A DNA stretch of 64,000 nucleotides, from positions 186,001-250,000 of the forward strand of contig JAUISX010000002.1 of the NCBI GenBank assembly GCA_030434245.1. The letters are read 5' to 3'. The notes beneath the pieces are model-generated. The model saw nothing but the letters and a program-made list of their open reading frames with translations, had not been told where the DNA came from and ran no database searches. Of this stretch, positions 9,142 to 18,759 are shown piece by piece. The first letter of the stretch is position 1. Every line of letters starts with the position of its first letter. Made by a program: the position numbers and the translations under genes. The DNA comes from Porphyromonadaceae bacterium W3.11. Its GTDB lineage: Bacteria > Bacteroidota > Bacteroidia > Bacteroidales > Porphyromonadaceae.

Positions 9142-9184
9142 GCCCCTTGAGAGTGCTATTGACAACTCTCAAGGGGCTTTTATT
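9142..9184 (+). terminator. Rho-independent terminator of the lipoprotein operon
   Basis: GCCCCTTGAGAGT (9142-9154) pairs with ACTCTCAAGGGGC (9165-9177), with a 10-base loop and a following T-rich tail. It lies 45 bp after the last lipoprotein stop and directly before IS256 copy 1. Confidence 0.85.
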
Positions 9185-9193
9185 TGTTATCAC

Positions 9194-10630
9194 GATACTG
9201 TCCCCAAAAAGTGTGTAAGTCCCAAGAATGTTATCTTTGAAAAGTTAAAAACAAAAGATAAACAAGAAGATGAGACTTACACAAATGCAATTTAAGGAAA
9301 TTCTATCAAACGTGATGACAGAGCCAAATGGAGTTGGCCGTTTAATGGAGTTAATCATCGAAATAGCGATGCAAGGGGAGAGGGAACTGTATAAAGAAGA
9401 TAGTGGCGATGTGAGCAATGGATACCGCTCCCGTCGCATCTTTGCGAGTGGTAATATGCTAGAATTACGAGTACCCCGAACTCGACAGCAGGGCTTCATG
9501 CCCTTGATTTTAGGCGTTCTCAAAGATCAAGAGAAAGAGATGGGAGAACTAGCAGGTTATCTATATAGCTGCGGTAATACGATGGAGGATATCTCTGGAG
9601 TATTCGAGCGTTTGTATGGTAAACGTTATAGTACGAGTCAAATCAATCGTCTCTCCTTATCGACCCAAGAAGCAGTAGAAGAGTGGCGTCAAAGACGTCT
9701 ACCGAGGACTTTAGAGGCACTTGTTATCGATGCTACATATCTTCCTGTACGGAGAGGAGAAAGTGTGAGCAAGGAGGCATTTTTTGTAGTGATGAGTTTA
9801 GATAGCGAAGGACGTCGAGACATCGTGGGTGTCTATAATAATCCAACAGAGGGAAGCGGCATCTGGGGCGAGTTTTTTGAGGATCTAAAAAGCCGAGGAC
9901 TCGAAGAGGTAGGACTAATCATTTCAGACGGGTTGAATAACATTGAAGAGGTTGCACGTGAGCACTTTACAGAAGTGGAAGTCCAGCTCTGCACGGTGCA
10001 TCTACAGCGAGAAATAACTCGAAAGATACGCCCTCGAGATAAGTCAGCCATCGCAAGTGATCTACAGGAGGTCTTTAGTAAAGACGGCTCAAGAAGCTCA
10101 CCTTTAGATGGCCTAGAGAGCTTTAAAAACTTTGCGTTCAGATGGCGTAAGAGCTATCCTTTTCTCACAAAAATAGCTAACGGTCAGAGGATAGAGTATT
10201 ACTTCACATACCTAAAATACGACGTCAGTGTTCGCAAGTACATTCATAGTACTAACTGGATAGAACGCTTCAATAGACAGGTAAAGAAAGGGGCTCGATA
10301 TAAATGTGCATTACCTAGCGTAGAATCCGCTCTACACTTGATAGGTAGTATTGCAATCAATGCAAACTATCTGAAGAAAAGAATAGGAGATCTAACTCTT
10401 GGACTTAGGAAGAACAATGAAAAGTAAATAACAACAATGTGCTTTATTTTCCAACACAAAGATATCAACCTAAAAGAATACGGCAAGGCGGTGTCTCCGC
10501 GGTGCTACGACAGCCTTGCCTTAATTCTTTATTGGTCTATCTTTAATGTTTATGGAAAACAAAGCGAAAAAATATGTAGGTTTGCTTTTCAGAGACGCAT
10601 TCTGCCGTACACACTTTTGGGGACACTACC
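9194..10630 (+). mobile_element. IS256-family insertion sequence, copy 1
   Basis: 1437 bp. The left end GATACTGTCCCCAAAAAGTG and the right end (reverse complement GGTAGTGTCCCCAAAAGTG) form imperfect inverted repeats. The limits were set by comparison with copy 2 at 28623-30059, with which it shares the whole sequence apart from about two substitutions. The 8-bp flanks (GTTATCAC left, TGTTTTGC right) differ, so there is no target duplication here, unlike copy 2. A stem AAAGAAT..GGCAAGGC/GCCTTGCC..ATTCTTT after the transposase (10473-10530) is part of the element and may end its transcript. Confidence 0.92.
9270..10427 (+). CDS. IS256-family (mutator-type) transposase
   Basis: 385 residues, full length for the family. 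The DDE triad is visible: Asp in VIDATYLPVRR, Asp in LIISDGLNNIEE and Glu in STNWIERFNRQVK. The C-x2-H motif QLCTVHLQREI between the second Asp and the Glu is typical of IS256/MULE transposases. A -7-like TATCTTTG (9232-9239) lies 30 bp before the ATG, inside the element. It differs from copy 2 at residue 54 (Ser here, Pro there). Probably active. Confidence 0.95.
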   Translation: MRLTQMQFKEILSNVMTEPNGVGRLMELIIEIAMQGERELYKEDSGDVSNGYRSRRIFASGNMLELRVPRTRQQGFMPLILGVLKDQEKEMGELAGYLYSCGNTMEDISGVFERLYGKRYSTSQINRLSLSTQEAVEEWRQRRLPRTLEALVIDATYLPVRRGESVSKEAFFVVMSLDSEGRRDIVGVYNNPTEGSGIWGEFFEDLKSRGLEEVGLIISDGLNNIEEVAREHFTEVEVQLCTVHLQREITRKIRPRDKSAIASDLQEVFSKDGSRSSPLDGLESFKNFAFRWRKSYPFLTKIANGQRIEYYFTYLKYDVSVRKYIHSTNWIERFNRQVKKGARYKCALPSVESALHLIGSIAINANYLKKRIGDLTLGLRKNNEK

Positions 10631-11008
10631 TGTTTTGCGGACTGCACTCGGCGGAAAGGTCTATTGTTTTCCTTCTCTTTTTCCTTTATTTAGAGCTTTT
10701 GTTTACTCAATTTGAGTGGTGTTTTTCATTTGATTGCACAGGGTGCACGTTTCAACCCGAATGCCGAAAGTAACGAAGCACTTCCCATCTGCCACGTCTC
10801 AGCAAATATTTTTTTATTAGTCAACGATTTCTTGTTCATTAGTCAAGAAATGTTTTTTGATTAGAGCAAAATTCATTCTACTCCTATCCTAAAGAGTTTA
10901 CATTAAACTTACGTTATTGTAAACAAAGCAGACTGTCATTCTGCAAAAGTCTCTATAATTGATTAGTGCATTTTATTCTTAAGGACGACCATAATTTCGT
11001 ATGAAAAA
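10631..11008. other. Gene-less spacer after IS256 copy 1
   Basis: AT-rich, with no coding frame or RNA gene that I can support. Lack of a target duplication at the IS suggests that this flank may have been joined to the element by rearrangement. Confidence 0.4.
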
Positions 11009-11158
11009 ATGTTGTGTGAAACATTCATCTTAGTTGCAGATGACCGCGAGGCGAATCGCTCGGAAGAAGAGAAAGAAGCAGAGCTGAAGTACATGTCGCC
11101 AGTAGCAAGTCTACAAGACAAGACGAAGCCCAATGGCTATACAGAATATTTGGTGTAA
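11009..11158 (+). CDS. Possible small protein or gene remnant (49 residues)
   Basis: ATG 11009 opens a 49-residue frame beginning MLCETFILVADDREANRSEE and ending with TKPNGYTEYLV. Base composition is richer in GC than the surrounding spacer and the codons look coding, which suggests either a small gene or the tail of a lost one. I recognise no family. A strong terminator lies 68 bp downstream. Confidence 0.3.
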   Translation: MLCETFILVADDREANRSEEEKEAELKYMSPVASLQDKTKPNGYTEYLV

Positions 11159-11225
11159 TTCAAACAGGTATAAGCATGAAAGCTCGGAGCCACTTGTGCA
11201 GTGGTGTGAGAGAAAAGCAAATACA

Positions 11226-11276
11226 AAGGAAGCAAACACAATCAGAGGTGTTGTGTTTGCTTCCTTCTTGTTTTTA
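11226..11276. terminator. Strong, probably bidirectional terminator
   Basis: AAGGAAGCAAACACAA (11226-11241) pairs perfectly with TTGTGTTTGCTTCCTT (11251-11266) across a 9-base loop; a T-rich tail follows on the plus strand. It lies 65 bp beyond the aspC stop and can serve aspC on the minus strand as well as the small frame on the plus strand. Confidence 0.8.
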
Positions 11277-11341
11277 CTCTTTGTTCTTGTTTCGAATATT
11301 ACTAGATAGCAATATTTGAAAGCTCTATGTAAGCGATTGAA

Positions 11342-12535
11342 TTATTTTAGATTACTCACAGCCTCTTTGATACGGCGAAGAGCTTCTACGATGTTCTCAT
11401 CGCTAGTAGCATAGCTCATACGGAAGCACTCAGGAGAACCAAATGCATCACCACCTACAGTAGCCACGTGTGCCTTATCTAATAGATATAGAGCAAAGTC
11501 AGTACTGTTATTGATAGTAGTAGTACCATCAGACTTTCCGAAGAATGAACTACATTTTGGGAATAGGTAGAAGGCACCTTGTGGTACATTGACCTCAAAG
11601 CCCTCAATTTCCTTAGCTAGCTTCACGATAAGGTCACGACGACGCTCGAAAGCTACACGCATCTCTGCTACGCTATCCTGTGGTCCTTCAAAAGCCTCTA
11701 CAGCAGCTACCTGACTGATAGAGCATGGTCCTGAAGTGTATTGTCCCTGAAGCTTATTACAGCCCTTAACTAGGTATTCAGGAGCAGCCATGAAGCCAAT
11801 TCTCCATCCTGTCATCGCATAAGCCTTAGAGACTCCATTGATGATGATGGTACGGTCACGCATACCTTCTGTCTTTGCTATAGAAGCGTGTGATCCAGTA
11901 TAGTTAATATGCTCATAGATTTCGTCAGCGATAACCAACATATTAGGATGACGCTTAATCACCTCAGCAAGAGCATCAAGTTCATCCTGAGTATATACCG
12001 AACCAGTAGGGTTACTTGGAGAACAAAGGATAATAGCTCGTGTCTTAGGTGTAATAGCCTTCTCTAACTGGTCTGGAGTAATCTTAAACTCAGCTTCCAA
12101 CTTAGCTTCAATGAATACAGGAGTACCACCAGCTAGGAGTACCATTTGTGGGTAGCTAACCCAATATGGAGCAGGTACAATGACTTCATCACCGTCATTT
12201 ACAACGGCCATAACCGCATTACATACACTTTGCTTAGCACCATTAGAGACGATAATCTCTGAAGCCTTGTAATCAAGACCATTATCTCTCTTTAGTTTCT
12301 TTACGATAGCGTCTTTAAGGTTAGCATATCCAGGAACTGGAGAGTATGTTGTAATGTTATCATCTATAGCTTTCTTACCTGCATCCTTAATGTTCTGAGG
12401 AGTTGGGAAATCTGGCTCTCCCACAGATAGGTTGATAATATCTACTCCTTGAGCCTTAAGTTCAGAGCTCTTTTGCGACATAGCTAGAGTCGCAGATGGT
12501 TGTAACCGATTGATACGGTCTGCTAATTTTTCCAT
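11342..12535 (-). CDS. aspC: Aspartate aminotransferase (class I/II, PLP-dependent)
   Basis: 397 residues, cytoplasmic. It transfers the amino group between aspartate and 2-oxoglutarate. The fold-type I signature is clear: the PLP lysine is in NGVSKAYAMTGWRIGF (about residue 236), with SNGAKQSVCNAV for phosphate binding, LCSPSNPTGSVY, and ADEIYEHINY for the pyridine-N aspartate. Subgroup I-gamma (AspB/AspC of Gram-positives and Bacteroidetes) fits best. A few members also use prephenate, so exact specificity is not certain. It is monocistronic, with a terminator downstream and a 680-bp spacer upstream. Confidence 0.92.
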   Translation of the reverse strand: MEKLADRINRLQPSATLAMSQKSSELKAQGVDIINLSVGEPDFPTPQNIKDAGKKAIDDNITTYSPVPGYANLKDAIVKKLKRDNGLDYKASEIIVSNGAKQSVCNAVMAVVNDGDEVIVPAPYWVSYPQMVLLAGGTPVFIEAKLEAEFKITPDQLEKAITPKTRAIILCSPSNPTGSVYTQDELDALAEVIKRHPNMLVIADEIYEHINYTGSHASIAKTEGMRDRTIIINGVSKAYAMTGWRIGFMAAPEYLVKGCNKLQGQYTSGPCSISQVAAVEAFEGPQDSVAEMRVAFERRRDLIVKLAKEIEGFEVNVPQGAFYLFPKCSSFFGKSDGTTTINNSTDFALYLLDKAHVATVGGDAFGSPECFRMSYATSDENIVEALRRIKEAVSNLK

Positions 12536-13218
12536 TCTTTATATACCTTTAATAGTTAATACATCTGGCACTTATTGACCAACTTATTACGCCCCTAATA
12601 TAGCTATTTATTTCTATATAATATGTAAGATATAAGCCATGAATTTCAATATAACAATGTTCTTATTACCTAAATGTAATTTGAGAGTCATTCATCTTAG
12701 TCATGATTATAAAGGTCTTTTATAAAGAGGGACTAAAATGGACCTAGATAGCTCATAAATTAGAGGAGTTAAGGAGGTGTTAATATAGTGTTGAAATGAT
12801 GTGTATAAATAGTTAATAACTTTAGCTTAAATAATTTGGTATACTCAAACTAATTGATACTAATTTTTACTTCGACATTTCCAAATATTTAGGGTGTGAG
12901 TTATGAAAAACTTATGCACGGTATATCAACAATAAAATAGTTTTACACTAACTCTATTTTAGTTATCCACATGGGGTATAATAGTTATCAACAATACTAT
13001 ATATAGTCTATTATCTTGGTGTTGATATAGTGTGCATGGAACATTTTATAACTTTTCTATTATCGTCGTAACTTAAGGTTATGAAAAGTCTTTTCAACAG
13101 TATCAACACACATAACTATCTCTATCTATTTTGGGTTTATGAGCTTATGTACATACTATCTACCCCTTTTCAACTCATAAATATAATAAAAGATGATAGA
13201 GAGTGTGGATAACTTTTT
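12536..13218. other. AT-rich intergenic region with clustered DnaA boxes (candidate replication origin or DnaA-binding region)
   Basis: There is no coding frame. The region contains three exact TTATNCACA boxes: TTATACACA on the minus strand at 12800-12808, TTATCCACA on the plus strand at 12963-12971 and TTATCCACA on the minus strand at 13204-13212. Single-mismatch boxes are TTATGCACG at 12912-12920 and TTATCAACA at 12985-12993. Many related words (TATCAACA, GTTGATATAGTG) fill 12780-13110, and the segment is strongly AT-rich. This composition is that of an oriC, but the genes on both sides point toward it, which is opposite to the usual arrangement at an origin. Confidence 0.45.
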
Positions 13219-15072
13219 TTAGAGCTTAATTGAAGCACAAATATCGAGAAGAGAGGGGATGGGGTTTGTTGGTAATTTGGAATAGAAAGTAAATGATGTT
13301 CGTGCCTGTATCTTTATGTTTCTATTAATAGGATAGCGTAAGGCAGCTGTAGTACGAACACCTCTTCCTCTAAGCATAGGGGCATAGTATCGGCAGGTCA
13401 TACTGGGATTATCAGAGCGAATTATTCCGTCTGTAAGTGTAAAGTACTGAACTCCTAGCTCTGCTTTTAGATCGTGTGAATTTTCATATAAGAGTCGTGT
13501 AAATATGCCCCAATCTACTTTATTCTTATTACTATATATAAGGTTGGTACCACCTTTCAATCTCAATTTTGAGGTAAGTGGTTGGTGAATATTAATTTTG
13601 AAGGTAGTTCTAGGTAATTGATGGGGTAGGTTAATCCACCTAAGTCTGCTGAGTAGCTGAGTATTATTAAATGAGTAATGGGTTTTGGCTGTAAGGACAT
13701 ATCCTGGTGAATTCTCTTTCCCTCCTATGCTCTTTATCTTTTGGAATACATCGAGGTAGAGTGAGCCACTCCACCAGTAGCCCAATTCGCCCTTCCACAT
13801 TAATTTGATTCCTTTTTCATTTTGATGAGATGAGTAGTGACTGTCAGGATAACCATATATGGTGTAGTAATTGGGAGCTAGATACCTCCCAATGATGCTG
13901 AGGGTCCCTATCTGTTCATTATAGTAGCTGGCTCCAACTATTGAAGCTATCCTATCTGATGGTTTGAGGAGGCTCTCCCCATATACCTTGAAATGGCTTG
14001 ATAGGTATTGAAAGTAGAGTGAAGTGTTATGCAGTTCTGCATCATGAGGGGGATGTAAAGTATAGCGAGAGTGGTCGAAGTATCTCTGAAGAAGAGAAGT
14101 TAATCCTATCTGTAAGAGCTCTGTCTGAAAGGATATATTAGTTCCTAGAGTTCTTATAAATGCAGTGTTTCTGTATTTACGTTCACTTTTGCTTCGGTGC
14201 ATTCCACCACTGTAGGTAGTAATGACCCTACCCTTTCTGATGCGTGCATCAATATTCTCGATGCCATAGAATACATGAACATTGAATAAATTATTGATGT
14301 CTGTGCCTATCGCAGCCCCTCTTAAGTAGTTATATTAACGAAAAGAAATGTGTGGACGAATTATTTTATTACTAATAGATGAAGTGGTAGAGGACGTTTC
14401 GGCATTAGAAAAGTAGCTGAGGCTTTGCCCCATAAGTATGCCTACTCCTGTAGTGACTTTATAATCCCCAAGAGTAATTTGTAATCCATTATTATTTTGG
14501 TTTTGATAACTAAATGAAATATGATCTACCCCACCCTTTCTGATGGGTAGCCAAGGCTCACCTCTATCCTTTCCCAATACCAAACCCCACCTATGTCTAG
14601 CATCTATCTTTCCCTCATACTTAAGTCCTATCCCTATATTTTTATATGGAGTATCGTATTGAGGAAGTAAAATCTCAGATCCTACATATAGATCTTGGTG
14701 TACTCCATCATTATCGGAATAGGTATGATCAACAATCAAAAGGGGCTCTATAATACGAAGTTTATTTATAGGAGCACCTTGAACATTCTTCAGTTCGTAG
14801 ATTGAATTAATTTTTCCGACCCTCGAGCGGTATAAGAGTAAGTTTCTAACGAAAAAATCATCAAAGAAAGGAATGCGAGTAAGTTCTTCGGATGTAGCCT
14901 CATTCAGATTTATTGGATGATTTATAAGGTACTCCAATTGCTCAGCTATGATCTCTAAATCTTCCTCTTCCTCAATTTCGTCTAATATGGCGGTAATATC
15001 TTTTGTTTCTTGGGCAAAAGCACTTGTTCCAAGAAACAAAAGTATCAGGAATATAGACCATAACCGATGCAT
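13219..15072 (-). pseudogene. Helix-hairpin-helix / outer-membrane beta-barrel protein, interrupted by one in-frame stop
   Basis: On the minus strand one continuous frame of 617 sense codons runs from ATG 15072 to the stop at 13219, broken only by TAA at 14337-14335. The N-terminal part has a signal peptide (LFLGTSAFAQ) and HhH motifs (INLNEATSEELTRIPFFDDF, YELKNVQGAPINKLRIIEP). The rest is strand-rich, as in the Bacteroidetes HhH-plus-barrel proteins. After the stop the same frame continues as YNYLRGAAIGTDINNL, which is conserved in style. A GAA to TAA change would explain it. It starts 6 bp after polA. Confidence 0.8.
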
Positions 15073-15078
15073 AACCCA

Positions 15079-17862
15079 TTAATGAGCCTCCAACCAATTA
15101 TCTCCGATTCCTATATCTACAGTTAGAGGGACTAGAAGATCAGGACAAACATTTTCCATCTCATCTCGGACTAAAACCTTTACTATCTCTAGTTCTTCTG
15201 TAGGTACTGAAAAATTGAGTTCGTCATGCACCTGTAAGATCATCTTCGTTTTCAGACCTTCCTTTTTTAATCTTCTTTGGATATTAACCATTGCCATCTT
15301 AATGATGTCGGCGGCGGATCCTTGTAATGGAGCATTGATAGCATTACGTTCAGCATAGCCCCTAACTACTGAATTTTGACTATTGATGTCCTTGAGGTAT
15401 CTACGACGGCCCATGATGGTATCTACATATCCCATCTTTTTAGCCTCTTCTTTTATATTTTCCATATACTCCTTAACGCCAGGAAAACCTTCAAAATAGC
15501 CTTTAATAAGGTCATTCGCCTCTCCTCTTGGGATCGTTAAGCGATTAGCCAGTCCAAAGGCAGAGATGCCATAGATGATACCAAAATTAGCCGTTTTTGC
15601 TCTACGACGGAGTTCTGAGGTTACTTCGTCTTCTGAGATATGGTATATTTTGGCAGCGGTAGAGGTATGTATATCTTTTCCCGAATTAAAGGCCTCTATC
15701 ATGTGAGGATCTTTGGAGAAGTGAGCCATTAATCTCAATTCAATTTGAGAATAATCTGCTGATAGGTATATGTCCCCAGGTACCAGTGCAGTAAATGCTT
15801 TTCGAATTTGTTTACCATCCTCATCCCGTACAGGTATATTTTGTAGGTTAGGATCGGTACTTGAGAGCCTACCAGTGGCTGTTATGGTCTGGTTATAGGT
15901 AGTATGAATCCTCCCAGTCTGAGGATTAATCAGTGTAGGAAGAGGTTCTATATAAGTATTGACCAGCTTGCGGATACCTCTGTAACGTAAAATCATATTG
16001 ACCACAGGATGGCGGTCAGCAATCTTTTGTAGTTCTTCTTCATTGGTACTGAACTGCCCCGTCTTCGTTTTCTTAGGCTTTTCGGATAGCTGTAAGTGCT
16101 CGAATAGGATATCACCTACCTCTTTTGGAGAGTTGATATTGAAAGGGATCCCACCAACCACTTCGTGTATCTTTTTTTCTAATGAGATTAATTCTGCATT
16201 GAGTTCTTCAGTGGCATCATTAAGTGTTTTGGCATTTAGCTTAACGCCCACCTGTTCCATCTCTAATAACACCTCCATAAGGGGCATTTCTAGGTTGTAG
16301 AAGAGGTTATCCAGCCCGTCTTCCTCTAGGATAGGTCGTAGTTTATGGTAAAGCTGTAGAGTGATGTCCGCATCTTCACAAGCATACGGAGAAACCTCCT
16401 CAGGTGGTACCTGTCGCATGCTTAATTGCTTTTTACCCTTCGAGCCAATTAATTCAGTGATGGGGACCGTCTTATAATTAAGATAACTTTCTGCCATCGC
16501 ATCCATTCCGTGGCGTAGTTCAGGATTGATGAGGTAATGTGCTATCATCGTATCCCAGAATGGACCGACCGCTTTTATACCAAATCGGGAGATAACTTTG
16601 AGATCAAACTTAACATTCTGACCAATCTTCAGGATAGATCCATCAGCAAAGAGCTTCCTAAAAGGGGCCAATTGCTGTGTTGCCTCCATAGGTAGTTCTG
16701 AAAGAGGAATGTACCAAGCTAAGTTCTTATCTGTCGAAAAGGATATCCCTACGATGCCACAGCTCATAGCATCTAATGAGTCTGTCTCCGTATCGAATGC
16801 AAAATATGATACTTTCTCCAATTCCTTCGCTAAGTCTTCTATTTCTTCGGAAGTCGTTAGTAAATGGTATTTCTTAGGGATATTATCAAGTGAATCATAA
16901 CTACTTTCTAATGCTGTAGTCTCCTCATCTGTGGTTTCAAATGTTTGATCAAAGAGAGACATAGGTCCTTTAGGAGCCTCATTTGTCTCTGTAGGCACTA
17001 ACTTACTTAACTTGCTTCTAAATTCCAGTTCCTCGTATAGATCTACAAGTTTTTGGTAGTCCATGGGTTTCTTCTCCATCTCATTGACATCAAAGTCCAT
17101 GGGTACATTTTTCTCAATTACCACTAACTCTCTAGAGAGCTTTAGCTGTTCTTTGCCCGCAATTAGATTTTCCTTTTGTTTCCCCTTGATATGATCTATA
17201 TTTTCATAGATACCCTCAATATTATTATACTTATTCAGTAGCTTCGATGCTGTTTTTGGACCGATGTTAGCTACCCCTGGTACATTATCAGCAGTATCTC
17301 CTACCAATGCGAGGAAGTCAATAACTTGCTCCGCACTAGTTAATTCATGCTTCTCTGCCACCTCCTTAGGGCCAAGCTCATTGAAGATCGCCCCCTTTTC
17401 AGGTCGTAGGATATGGATTTGGTCTGTGACGAGTTGGCCATAATCCTTATCCGGAGTGATCATATATACGTTTGCTTTAGAGTCTTCATTAGCAATTTTA
17501 TGAGCTATAGTCCCGATGACATCATCTGCTTCATAACCTGGTACTTCATATATCTTGACCCCGTAAGCCTCTATGATTTTCTTGATGTATGGAATCCCAA
17601 AACTTATCGGTTCGGGTGTCTTTTCTCTCTGAGCCTTATAATCTTCGAACATCTTATCCCTAAAGGAGCCACCAGGGGGGTCAAAGACGACCGCTACCTT
17701 GTTATCTCCAGCTCTCCTCACTATCTCCTCAAAGGTATTGAGAAAGCCGAATATGGCGGTAGTATCTTGTTTTTTAGAATTAATCCTAGGTGTACGTATA
17801 AGGGCGTAATAACCGCGGTATATTAGTGCGTAAGCATCTAGAAGATATATCTTTTGGCTCAT
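15079..17862 (-). CDS. polA: DNA polymerase I
   Basis: 927 residues from ATG 17862 (an in-frame TTG at 17877 is less likely). It fills gaps and removes RNA primers during replication and repair. The N-terminal 5'-nuclease has YLLDAYALIYRGYYA and EVPGYEADDVIGTIA, with the HhH GVANIGPKTASKLL. The 3'-5' exonuclease retains its DxE motif (AFDTETDSL, about residue 357) and YACEDADITLQLYHKL, so proofreading should work. Polymerase motif A is SADYSQIELRLMAHFS, motif B RRRAKTANFGIIYGIS and motif C QVHDELNFSVP. The HhH/barrel pseudogene follows after 6 bp. Confidence 0.97.
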   Translation of the reverse strand: MSQKIYLLDAYALIYRGYYALIRTPRINSKKQDTTAIFGFLNTFEEIVRRAGDNKVAVVFDPPGGSFRDKMFEDYKAQREKTPEPISFGIPYIKKIIEAYGVKIYEVPGYEADDVIGTIAHKIANEDSKANVYMITPDKDYGQLVTDQIHILRPEKGAIFNELGPKEVAEKHELTSAEQVIDFLALVGDTADNVPGVANIGPKTASKLLNKYNNIEGIYENIDHIKGKQKENLIAGKEQLKLSRELVVIEKNVPMDFDVNEMEKKPMDYQKLVDLYEELEFRSKLSKLVPTETNEAPKGPMSLFDQTFETTDEETTALESSYDSLDNIPKKYHLLTTSEEIEDLAKELEKVSYFAFDTETDSLDAMSCGIVGISFSTDKNLAWYIPLSELPMEATQQLAPFRKLFADGSILKIGQNVKFDLKVISRFGIKAVGPFWDTMIAHYLINPELRHGMDAMAESYLNYKTVPITELIGSKGKKQLSMRQVPPEEVSPYACEDADITLQLYHKLRPILEEDGLDNLFYNLEMPLMEVLLEMEQVGVKLNAKTLNDATEELNAELISLEKKIHEVVGGIPFNINSPKEVGDILFEHLQLSEKPKKTKTGQFSTNEEELQKIADRHPVVNMILRYRGIRKLVNTYIEPLPTLINPQTGRIHTTYNQTITATGRLSSTDPNLQNIPVRDEDGKQIRKAFTALVPGDIYLSADYSQIELRLMAHFSKDPHMIEAFNSGKDIHTSTAAKIYHISEDEVTSELRRRAKTANFGIIYGISAFGLANRLTIPRGEANDLIKGYFEGFPGVKEYMENIKEEAKKMGYVDTIMGRRRYLKDINSQNSVVRGYAERNAINAPLQGSAADIIKMAMVNIQRRLKKEGLKTKMILQVHDELNFSVPTEELEIVKVLVRDEMENVCPDLLVPLTVDIGIGDNWLEAH

Positions 17863-17874
17863 AATTTGGTTTTT

Positions 17875-17924
17875 CAAAAAAAGGTACTTCGATAGAAGAG
17901 TTTTCTCTCCTATCAGAGTACCTA
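17875..17924 (-). terminator. Terminator between gpmA and polA
   Basis: Reading on the minus strand, AGGTACTCTGATAGGAGAG pairs with CTCTTCTATCGAAGTACCT (with small mismatches) and is followed by a run of seven T residues at about 17881-17875. It ends the gpmA transcript directly before polA, so polA needs read-through or its own promoter. Confidence 0.75.
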
Positions 17925-17950
17925 CAGTCTGTTATATTAGATGGATATAA

Positions 17951-18703
17951 TCACTTTGCTTTAGCTTGGTTAGCTACAGCATCCATCAGTTTTTTGATTT
18001 CCTCAGGATCACCGATGAAGTAGTCCTTAACCAACTTCATACCATCCTTTTCATCGAATTCAAAAACATAAGGGATACCCGTAGGAATATTAAGAGATAC
18101 GATATCATCGTCAGAGATACCCTTCAGTTCCTTCACGATAGCACGCAGGCTATTACCGTGAGCTGCTACAATGACATCATCGTGTTCCTTAAGACTTGGG
18201 AAAATGTTATTCTCCCAGTATGGAAGGAGTCGTTCGATAGTTTCTTTGAGGCTCTCAGTAAGTGGTAATTGAGATTTATCAATACCCGCATATCTTACAT
18301 CCATATATGGAGAACGCTCATCATCTTCCTCAAGAGCTGCTGGTGGTACGTCGAAGCTTCTTCTCCAGACAAGTACCTGCTCGTCACCATACTTCTTAGC
18401 CGTCTCTGCTTTATTTAGTCCTTGAAGAGTACCATAATGCTTCTCGTTCAATCTCCAATCTTTCTCTACAGGAATCCAATCCAAATCCATCTGATCTAGG
18501 ACGAGATTAAGGGTCTTAATGGCACGCTTCAGATAGCTAGTATATGCTTTTGTGAAGTGAAACCCTTCTTTCTTAAGTTGCTGACCTGCTTTGATGGCTT
18601 CGTTTTTGCCTTGTTCTGTTAAATCCACATCAGTCCAGCCTGTAAATCTATTCTCTAAATTCCACTGACTCTGACCGTGTCTAATGAGTACCAATCTTTT
18701 CAT
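17951..18703 (-). CDS. gpmA: 2,3-bisphosphoglycerate-dependent phosphoglycerate mutase
   Basis: 250 residues. Interconverts 3- and 2-phosphoglycerate in glycolysis. The histidine-phosphatase motif [10 protein letters not shown] gives the phosphorylated His9. The second histidine is in [15 protein letters not shown] (about residue 181), and [14 protein letters not shown] supplies the catalytic Glu. The insert [20 protein letters not shown] marks the dPGM rather than a generic phosphatase. The C-terminal lysine-rich tail is usual. It lies 56 bp after the prenyl synthase gene. Confidence 0.95.
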   Translation of the reverse strand: MKRLVLIRHGQSQWNLENRFTGWTDVDLTEQGKNEAIKAGQQLKKEGFHFTKAYTSYLKRAIKTLNLVLDQMDLDWIPVEKDWRLNEKHYGTLQGLNKAETAKKYGDEQVLVWRRSFDVPPAALEEDDERSPYMDVRYAGIDKSQLPLTESLKETIERLLPYWENNIFPSLKEHDDVIVAAHGNSLRAIVKELKGISDDDIVSLNIPTGIPYVFEFDEKDGMKLVKDYFIGDPEEIKKLMDAVANQAKAK

Positions 18704-18759
18704 ACCTTGTTAATTTTAAATATATATTTTGTCAAAAATCTAATTATTCTCCTATGTCT

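Noticed and set aside
10437-10773. Small frames after the IS256 transposase
   Set aside because: They read through the non-coding right end of the IS and its stem-loop.
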